NCBI GenBank assembly: GCA_023443705.1
Contig: JAEZTD010000405.1
Span: forward strand, 1 to 12,230
DNA: 12,230 bases
Reading direction: 5' to 3'
Origin: Bacillota bacterium
GTDB taxonomy: Bacteria > Bacillota > Clostridia > Christensenellales > Aristaeellaceae
The notes under the pieces are model-generated. The model did not search any database and was not told the DNA's origin. It saw only the letters and a program-made list of their open reading frames with translations. A program made the position numbers and the translations under genes. Every line of letters starts with the position of its first letter. Position 1 is the stretch's first letter. Shown here piece by piece: positions 6,924 through 12,230 of the stretch.

Positions 6924-7184
6924 ATTTCGGATCTTTGACGTTATTTGACCTTAGGCTGATGTAAATTATTAATGCTTCCAAAGCAAGAGGAGATTTTCGA
7001 TGCAGGACAAGGAGCCGGAGCGCAGGAACAGCAGCGCTATTTCAAGCGGAGAGCGAGACAGAGGCGTGGGATTCAAATCCATTTAAATCCCACGGTCGCG
7101 AAGCGACTTGGTTTCCCAATGGAAACCAACTTTGCCTACGCGAACAGATTCCTTGCGACGAAGCTTTTATAATTGGAATCAGTA
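6924..7184. other. Intergenic stretch with a doubtful 28-codon frame
   Basis: Upstream of the zinc peptidase gene the plus strand has TTGACG/TTGACC-like hexamers near 6935-6952 and a good ribosome site AGAGGAG (6986-6992). That site sits seven bases before an ATG at 7000, whose frame ends at 7086 after 28 codons. The peptide is polar, rich in Arg, Glu and Ser, and its end falls within a hairpin. I doubt it is a protein gene; a dispersed palindromic element is at least as likely. No other gene is seen from 6843 to 7184. Confidence 0.3.
7066..7129. repeat. Packed array of three hairpins 3' of the 7185-8150 gene
   Basis: Inverted repeats 7066-7073/7086-7093 (8 bp), 7095-7099/7103-7107 (5 bp, GAA loop) and 7108-7116/7121-7129 (9 bp, CAAT loop) stand almost end to end over 64 bases. 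No T-run follows on either strand. The tight packing is unlike a plain terminator and suggests a folded RNA or a repetitive palindromic element. Confidence 0.55.
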
Positions 7185-8150
7185 CTACGCCAGCGTCAGC
7201 CTGTCGAGCCGCCACACACCCTGAGGCCCGCCCAGCGGCGACGCGTGGTAAAACACCGGGCGGACGGAGGCCAGCCATCCGTCCCGAAGCGTCATCAGCC
7301 CCACCGCCGGACGCCCGTCGGGGAGCGGATACTTGAGCGGCGTCGCGCCGCCGGAAGAGGCCGCCGCCTGCAGCGCGTCCGCCGCCGCGCCGGGGGCAAG
7401 GTAGCCCCGCGCCTCGTCCGTCAGACCCAGCCGCGCCGCCTCCAGCGCCGCCAGCGCCGCGCCTTCCGGCGTTTCGGGCCACTCGGGCGCACCGCGCGTC
7501 CAGAAGTGCTCCACGGAAACCGGCTCAAACCGCCCGTCCAACAGCGCCCAGCGGGTCAGTCGCGCGTGCCCGACCACATCGTCCAAATCCTCCAGCGCCC
7601 GCACCCCGCCGTCCGGCGTGACCGACGCCTCCCGGCCGGAGGCGCTGATGAGCGGCTTTTCAAGGTCGTCTCCCAGCGCGATCAGGTACGCGCCGCCTTC
7701 GAAGGTGCCCGTCAGGCAGATCGCGCCCGGCACGCGCACAATTTTCGGCGCTTCGGCGCCCTGCGGCAGCGGATAGACGCCCCGCGCGCCGCCCCGCGTT
7801 GCCGTAAGCCGCCCGCCCTCCAGCGCGATCACGATGCCGTCCTCATCGTACACCGGCTTTGCACCCACCCGGGGCTCCGGCGTCAGAAGTACCTCCAACG
7901 CGCCGCCCGGCCACGCGGCAACCTCCACGCCGCCCGCGTCCGAGACCGCGATGGGCATGCCGCCGGACAGCGTCAGGCGCCGGGCGAGGGGCAGATACCC
8001 CGCCACCAGCGGCCTGTGTTCCACAAACACCGGCCCCCTCGCCGCCACCGGCAGCGCGGTTTCCGCCTCCGGCGTCAGTTCGCCGGCAAGCCGCCCGTTC
8101 AGGTACAACGCGCCCGGCACGTCGGAAGAAAAGATCATCAGCGGCTGCAC
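7185..8150 (-). CDS. Unrecognised beta-rich protein, possibly with a PEGA-like N-terminus
   Basis: The gene encodes 321 aa from a GTG at 8150 preceded by AAGGGGG eight bases upstream. A second GTG at 8180 in the same frame has GAGG placed too close. There is no signal peptide or membrane segment, and I recognise no catalytic motif. The opening (IFSSDVPGALYLNGRLAGE) resembles a PEGA-type beta unit, and most of the first 200 residues look like short beta strands separated by Gly/Pro turns. An Ala-rich helical stretch around residues 235-265 precedes another beta section. It is divergent from the GrpE-like/Hsp70-like pair, with about 110 bp between starts, so a shared role is possible but unproven. 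A hairpin cluster lies just past its stop. Confidence 0.75.
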   Translation of the reverse strand: MQPLMIFSSDVPGALYLNGRLAGELTPEAETALPVAARGPVFVEHRPLVAGYLPLARRLTLSGGMPIAVSDAGGVEVAAWPGGALEVLLTPEPRVGAKPVYDEDGIVIALEGGRLTATRGGARGVYPLPQGAEAPKIVRVPGAICLTGTFEGGAYLIALGDDLEKPLISASGREASVTPDGGVRALEDLDDVVGHARLTRWALLDGRFEPVSVEHFWTRGAPEWPETPEGAALAALEAARLGLTDEARGYLAPGAAADALQAAASSGGATPLKYPLPDGRPAVGLMTLRDGWLASVRPVFYHASPLGGPQGVWRLDRLTLA

Positions 8151-8225
8151 ATCGGTCGCCCCCTTTATTCCTTCCGGCACGCCCTCAGGCGGGCGCGGCC
8201 GTCTTCCATCCTATGCCCCCCTGTC

Positions 8226-8260
8226 TTGCATTATTTGGGGGATTGCGCTATGATAAGCGC
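8226..8260 (+). promoter_or_regulatory. Promoter of the GrpE-like/Hsp70-like operon with an overlapping palindrome
   Basis: TTGCAT (8226-8231) and TATGAT (8249-8254) are 17 bp apart. A perfect inverted repeat, GCGCT and AGCGC (8245-8249/8256-8260), brackets the -10 and could be an operator. Transcription would start near 8261, only a few bases before the GTG at 8263 or ATG at 8266, so the mRNA may be nearly leaderless. Confidence 0.5.
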
Positions 8261-8262
8261 GG

Positions 8263-9096
8263 GTGATGGTCTTGTACACGCTATCCGAACTGTACCGGGA
8301 ACGCATACATCAGGTGGAGGCACAGTTTGCCACCTGCCAAAGCGCGGAGGCCGCCGCGGCCTGCGCGGCCGCCTTTCTGGGCGCGCTCAGGGAGGCGTAT
8401 GCCGCCGCCTGCGACGACGACGCGCTCCGGCGGCAGGCAGGGCACATCCTCGTCATCTGCCAGTCCGCCTGCGGGTTGATCGCGGGGATGTCGGATGCCG
8501 AGGTCAGTCTGCGCCTACCCTCCCCCGGCACGAACAATCCTTTCGCGCGCCGCGTACTCCGCAGCGCCCGGCGATACCTGCCCGCGGCACTCTGCGCGGC
8601 GCTGGCCGCGTACCTGATGCTTCGAAATGAAACCCCCGCCGCGATCATGGCGGCGGTCGCCGCGGTCTCGTGCCTCTTGCTCCCCGCCGTCAAAGCGCCG
8701 ATTCAGGCGCTTCCCGAGGCGAAGGCCGTGCCCCGGCCCGACCCGAAGGAGATGACACGGCGGCTCGAGCGGCTGATCCGGGACGCCGACAAACTGCTCG
8801 CCGGGCGGGAAGCGCCGGAGGCTGGCGCGCCTCTGTTGTCCGCGCCCTTGATGGAATCGATCCAAATGCTATGCGAGGCCAGCCTGACCGGAGACGGCGC
8901 GTTCGCCCTACGCGCGGCCTCGCCGCTGGTGGCGGCGCTGGAGGCCCAAGGGCTCCAGCTGATGCTCTACGCGCCCGAAAACGCCGGGTGGTTTGACCTG
9001 ATCCCCGGCGCGGGGGCGGGGCGCACCATCCGCCCCGCGCTGGTCCGGGACGGGCGCCTGCTGGCCCGGGGGCAGGCCATCGAGCCGATGAGGTAG
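8263..9096 (+). CDS. Two-TM protein with a GrpE-like C-terminal tail
   Basis: This 277-aa protein is not one I can name. Residues 1-100 are Ala-rich and helical, 104-120 and 124-143 are two hydrophobic segments forming a likely membrane hairpin, and 160-182 is a charged helix. The C-terminal part (about 233-274) ends in AGRTIRPALVRDGRLLARG. This closely resembles the GrpE beta domain, where E. coli GrpE has GRTIRAAMV. The context supports the match: the gene ends two bases before an Hsp70-like gene, and GrpE is the nucleotide exchange factor of DnaK. I infer a membrane-anchored exchange factor or scaffold for that partner. The start is GTG 8263 or ATG 8266; no ribosome site is visible, in line with a near-leaderless message. 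The GrpE match is short. Confidence 0.8.
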   Translation: MMVLYTLSELYRERIHQVEAQFATCQSAEAAAACAAAFLGALREAYAAACDDDALRRQAGHILVICQSACGLIAGMSDAEVSLRLPSPGTNNPFARRVLRSARRYLPAALCAALAAYLMLRNETPAAIMAAVAAVSCLLLPAVKAPIQALPEAKAVPRPDPKEMTRRLERLIRDADKLLAGREAPEAGAPLLSAPLMESIQMLCEASLTGDGAFALRAASPLVAALEAQGLQLMLYAPENAGWFDLIPGAGAGRTIRPALVRDGRLLARGQAIEPMR

Positions 9097-9098
9097 CT

Positions 9099-11039
9099 AT
9101 GTTTGAAACAAAAGATATTACCGATCTCTTTGGGTTTGACCTGGGCGACGGCGAGAGCGCCGTCGCGTGGATGCGCGCGGGCTCTCCCGTCGCGCCGCAG
9201 CTTATTGAAATCGCCGGGCGCAAGAGCTTTCTGACCGCGCTGGGTGAGCATCCAAAGCTGGGCGACCTGATCGGCGAGCAGGCGCTGCTCGTCGACGCCG
9301 ACCGGCTGAGCGTGCGCTTCAAGGGGAAATTCCTCACCCACCCCATCGCCGCCTCCCAGATCGAGGCCTTCGCCCGGGCTGTACTCAAGGCGCTTCACGA
9401 TTCCGGCAAGGTGGAGAGCCTGGAGACCTCGGCGTTTTTCATCGGCTGCCCCTCCGGCTGGCGGGAGGCCGACCGCATCCGCTACAAAAAGCTGTTTGAG
9501 CGCGCGGGGCTAAATAACGTGGAGGTCATCAGCGAATCCCGCGCGGCGTTCATGTTCGTCCGGGAGTCCGGCGAGCTGCGCACCACCCGCGCCACGCTGG
9601 ACAAGCCCACTTTGATCGTGGACGCGGGCTCTTCGACCACTGATTTCACTTTTGTGGAAGGGCTTGAGGCCCGTCCGCTGGACTTTGGCGAATCCTTTGG
9701 CGGCGGGCTGATCGACCAGATGCTCCTCGAATTCAACCTGCGCCGCAGCCCGAGCGAGGCGCGAATCCGGGAAATCTTCCGGGATTGCCCGCCCTACCGC
9801 GCCCGGTGCGAGCTGGAGGCCCGCAAAGTGAAGGAGCAGTACTTCGCCCGCGGCGCGGCCGGCGGAGCGCGCTTTACGGTGCCCTGTGCATCCTCCGTCA
9901 AAATTTACTACGACGACCCGCCGCTCTCGCTGGACCTCGCCGCCTCTGACGAGGACATGGAGGCGGTTTTGAACCACCCCTCCCCCGCGCTCCAGGGGTG
10001 CTCGGTGCTGGAGGCATTCCGGGGTGGGTTCGCCCACGCGAAGGCGCTCCTGAAAGAAGTGTCGCCCGGCGTGGTACTCCTGACCGGCGGTGCCTCCCGG
10101 ATGGGCTTCATGGCGGATTTTGCAAAGGAAACCTTTCCGGATGCGCTGCTCCTTCGCGGCGCGGAGCCGGAGTTCTCCACCGCACGGGGGCTTTGCTACG
10201 CGCTGAACATCGACATCCGCGCCCGGAATTTCCGGGACGATGTGGGCGCGCTCGTCGCCTCCGGCGACATCGCCCGCGCCATCGCCGGACAGCTTCCGGC
10301 GCTGTACAAAAATGCCGCGCCCATCATCGCCTCCGCGGTGGTGGACGACTGCGCGCCGCGGGCTTTTCGGCAGTGGAAGCGCGGCGAGATCGGCACCATC
10401 GACGCGCTGGGCGACGAGATTGCCCGGCTGGTGGCTTCGGACGTCGCCTCCGGCGACGCGCACAAGCGGCTGGAACAGGCCGCAGCCGAGTGGGCTCCAT
10501 CGCTGAAGCCTACCCTCGAGGCGCTGACCGACCCCATCTGCGCCCGCCATGGCCTGCCCCCGGCAACGCTTCAGTTGCCGCCCGCGTTCTACGTCAGCGA
10601 AGGGGCGCTGAACCTTGAGACAAAGGGCGGCATGCTGGACCTCTCCCTGGCGCAGACGGCGGTGGACCTTTCCGTCGCTTCCATCGCTGGCGCGCTCCTC
10701 GGCGGCGGCGGGGTGGCGCTAATCATGGCCGGTCCGGCGGGCTTCGCGCTCAGCTTCGCGCTGGGTTTTGCCGCCAGCCGCATCGGCACCACGCTGATGA
10801 AGCCGGTTCTGAACCGTTCCGAAATGCCGCTTCTTTTGCGGTCGGCGTTTTCCGAGCGCGTCTACCGCTTAGGCCTCGAACGAAAGCGCGCAAAGCTGGA
10901 AGAAGGCGTGCTGGACCAGCTGCACGAAAGCCTCCGCGTCTCCGGCGATTCGACCGGAGCCACCATCGGCGTGCTGTCCGAGGGCATCGCCCAGCAGCTG
11001 GACGCGCTGGCGGACGAAGCGCGGCTTCTGATCCTCTGA
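9099..11039 (+). CDS. Hsp70/actin-fold ATPase with a hydrophobic C-terminal segment
   Basis: The first ~375 of 646 residues form an Hsp70-type nucleotide-binding domain: phosphate-1 FDLGDGES (13-20), a connect-1-like SESRAAF (145-151), phosphate-2 LIVDAGSSTTDFT (172-184) and the adenosine motif VVLLTGGASRMG (325-336). No DnaK-type beta substrate-binding domain follows. Instead there is a helical region (about 380-480), a Gly/Ala-rich hydrophobic stretch (about 524-563, with GALLGGGG and AGPAGFALSFALGF) and charged helices to the end. The hydrophobic part could insert in or lie on the membrane. GAGG precedes the ATG, two bases after the GrpE-like gene, so the pair is coupled. A partner role with the upstream membrane protein is likely; substrate and pathway are unknown. 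Motifs exclude a plain sugar kinase less firmly than a DnaK. Confidence 0.85.
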   Translation: MFETKDITDLFGFDLGDGESAVAWMRAGSPVAPQLIEIAGRKSFLTALGEHPKLGDLIGEQALLVDADRLSVRFKGKFLTHPIAASQIEAFARAVLKALHDSGKVESLETSAFFIGCPSGWREADRIRYKKLFERAGLNNVEVISESRAAFMFVRESGELRTTRATLDKPTLIVDAGSSTTDFTFVEGLEARPLDFGESFGGGLIDQMLLEFNLRRSPSEARIREIFRDCPPYRARCELEARKVKEQYFARGAAGGARFTVPCASSVKIYYDDPPLSLDLAASDEDMEAVLNHPSPALQGCSVLEAFRGGFAHAKALLKEVSPGVVLLTGGASRMGFMADFAKETFPDALLLRGAEPEFSTARGLCYALNIDIRARNFRDDVGALVASGDIARAIAGQLPALYKNAAPIIASAVVDDCAPRAFRQWKRGEIGTIDALGDEIARLVASDVASGDAHKRLEQAAAEWAPSLKPTLEALTDPICARHGLPPATLQLPPAFYVSEGALNLETKGGMLDLSLAQTAVDLSVASIAGALLGGGGVALIMAGPAGFALSFALGFAASRIGTTLMKPVLNRSEMPLLLRSAFSERVYRLGLERKRAKLEEGVLDQLHESLRVSGDSTGATIGVLSEGIAQQLDALADEARLLIL

Positions 11040-11078
11040 CGATTCGCGCCCAAGCACGGGTGCTTCAAGGAGAACGCG

Positions 11079-12119
11079 ATGTACGACGTGGCCATTCTGG
11101 GCCTCGGGCCAGCGGGCGCGACGCTGGCGCGGCTGATTGATCCCGTCCTCCGCGTCGTCACTATAGACCCGCGCACGCGGGAATCGGGACACATCAAGCC
11201 CTGCGGCGGCCTGCTGGCGCCGGACGCACAGAAGGCGCTGGCCCGGTTCAGCCTGACGCTGCCCAAGGACGTGCTGGTGGACCCGCAGATTTTTTCCGTC
11301 CGGACGCTGGACCTTGAAACCGGCCTCGTCCGGCACTATCAGCGCTTTTACGTCAACCTGGACCGGCTGAAATTCGACCACTGGCTGCGCTCGCTGATCC
11401 CGGGGCATGTCACCCGGTTGGAGGGCGTTTCCGCCGCAAAGATCGAGCGCGCGGAAGGCGGCTTTCGGATTCTCCTGTCGGACGGCACCGAGATCGTCTG
11501 CCGCCATCTCGTGGGCGCGGACGGCGCGAACTCCCTCGTGCGCCGCTTCCTCTACCCCGGCTACAGGCCCCGCACCTACGTGGCCGTCCAGCAGTGGTTC
11601 GAGGCGGAGGACAGCCGCCCCTTCTACCTGTGCGTATTCGACCCCGAAAACACCGACTGCTACTCCTGGGGGCTTTCAAAAGACGGGCGGCTGCTCTTTG
11701 GCGGCGCGTACCCGCCGAAGGACTGCCGCGCCCGCTTTGAACGCCAGAAGGAAGCACTGTCCGCGCTGGGCATGAACCTCTCTCGCCCCCTCGCCACCGA
11801 GGGCTGCATGGTGCTCCGGCCCCGGGGACTCCGGGACCTCAAATGCGGCCACGGCGGCGCGTTTCTCATCGGCGAGGCGGGCGGCTTCATCAGCCCCAGT
11901 TCGCTGGAGGGCGTCTCCTGGGCGATCGAGACCGCGCGCCTTCTGGCTGACGCGCTCAAGCGCCCCGACCCAAACCTCGCCTACCTGCGCGCCACGCGAA
12001 AGCTCCGGTTCAAGCTCCTGGGCAAGGAGATGAAATCCCCTTTTCTCTACCGCCCGGCGCTTCGCCACGCGGTGATGCGCTCCGGGCTTCTCGCCATCGA
12101 TGTGGATGACAATCTGTGA
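11079..12119 (+). CDS. FAD-dependent oxidoreductase, geranylgeranyl reductase family
   Basis: This 346-aa flavoprotein has the Rossmann motif GLGPAG (8-13) at its N-terminus, KPCGGLL (40-46) as in the geranylgeranyl reductase family, GADGANS (146-152), YSWGLSKDG (195-203) and the FAD-phosphate motif GEAGGFISPSSLEG (265-278). Such enzymes reduce isoprenoid chains or oxidise and reduce other lipophilic or quinone-like substrates; in bacteria outside photosynthetic groups the substrate is often unknown. No membrane segment is clear. AAGGAG precedes the ATG, 39 bp after the Hsp70-like stop, and the next gene follows by 13 bp, so it probably belongs to an operon with one or both. The family is solid, the substrate is not. 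Confidence 0.87.
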   Translation: MYDVAILGLGPAGATLARLIDPVLRVVTIDPRTRESGHIKPCGGLLAPDAQKALARFSLTLPKDVLVDPQIFSVRTLDLETGLVRHYQRFYVNLDRLKFDHWLRSLIPGHVTRLEGVSAAKIERAEGGFRILLSDGTEIVCRHLVGADGANSLVRRFLYPGYRPRTYVAVQQWFEAEDSRPFYLCVFDPENTDCYSWGLSKDGRLLFGGAYPPKDCRARFERQKEALSALGMNLSRPLATEGCMVLRPRGLRDLKCGHGGAFLIGEAGGFISPSSLEGVSWAIETARLLADALKRPDPNLAYLRATRKLRFKLLGKEMKSPFLYRPALRHAVMRSGLLAIDVDDNL

Positions 12120-12132
12120 GGAGGAGAACCCC

Positions 12133-12230
12133 ATGAAAAATTACCGTGCCCAACTGACCGGCGTATTCGGCTGCCCGGTGGACGAAAACCCGACGATCGT
12201 CCTGCAGGAGGCCGCCTTCCGCGCCGCGGG
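12133..12230 (+). CDS. aroE: Shikimate dehydrogenase-like protein, N-terminus only
   Basis: The frame opens with ATG at 12133 after GAGGAG and runs off the window after 32 codons. TGVFGCPVDENPT followed by LQEAAFRAAG matches the first beta strand and helix of the AroE fold, where classical enzymes have G.PV.HS.SP and H...F. The Ser-x-Ser shikimate-binding motif is replaced by DENPT. I recall AroE-like proteins of this subtype in Clostridia, so the enzyme may use shikimate or a related hydroxy acid. The partial sequence does not allow a firm substrate call. Confidence 0.65.
   Translation, partial: MKNYRAQLTGVFGCPVDENPTIVLQEAAFRAA

Noticed and set aside
7173..8630. 485-codon plus-strand open frame
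   Set aside because: It runs across the minus-strand gene, the divergent promoter and the start of the GrpE-like gene. Its translation is Arg/Pro-rich and without motifs, so it is a GC-driven artefact.
9510..10550. Minus-strand open frame opposite the Hsp70-like gene
   Set aside because: The plus strand carries ordered ATPase motifs here; the minus reading has none.
9099..11039. Housekeeping dnaK
   Set aside because: Phosphate motifs differ from DnaK, and the C-terminal half has no substrate-binding domain.
1..12230. CRISPR array, tRNA or rRNA gene
   Set aside because: No regularly spaced repeats beyond two-copy pairs, and no cloverleaf or rRNA-like sequence seen on either strand by eye.

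Overview
The window is a bacterial chromosomal segment, most likely from a GC-rich member of the Clostridia. The reasons are purine-rich AGGAG-type ribosome sites, tight same-strand gene pairs, a pfkA preceded by a ~70-residue protein, a YugP-type zinc peptidase and an RlmD/RlmCD-type methyltransferase. Placement near the Christensenellales or Oscillospirales is a guess. Most of the window is very GC-rich. The exception, about 100-2330, is visibly AT-rich and carries one OLD-family ATPase/TOPRIM nuclease gene.

Layout. (1) 1-98 is a GC-rich edge with one hairpin. (2) 99-2415 is the AT-rich island: an OLD-type gene on the minus strand whose last codons lie in an IS-end-like sequence and whose first codons appear frameshifted. 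A pair of 21-bp direct repeats and a strong terminator follow. (3) 2416-4989 is a minus-strand operon: 70-aa protein, pfkA, rlmD. It shares an overlapping bidirectional promoter with a plus-strand VanX/DdpX-type dipeptidase (5112-5855). (4) 5856-6152 is a hairpin-rich convergent gap. (5) 6153-6842 is a membrane zinc peptidase on the minus strand. (6) 6843-7184 is a gap with that gene's promoter and a second packed hairpin cluster. (7) 7185-8150 is an unrecognised beta-rich protein on the minus strand. (8) Divergent from it runs a plus-strand set: a two-TM protein with a GrpE-like tail (8263-9096), an Hsp70-like ATPase with no recognisable substrate-binding domain but a Gly/Ala-rich hydrophobic segment (9099-11039), a geranylgeranyl-reductase-family flavoprotein (11079-12119), and the start of a shikimate-dehydrogenase-like gene running off the window (12133 onward).

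The most interesting part is the 8263-11039 pair. It looks like a membrane-attached Hsp70-type machine with its own GrpE-like partner encoded two bases upstream. The second is the OLD gene, which seems to be a laterally acquired defence-type gene in decay: one base lost near the 5' end and an IS-like end at the 3' end. The pfkA-rlmD operon, the peptidases and the flavoprotein are ordinary housekeeping or accessory genes.
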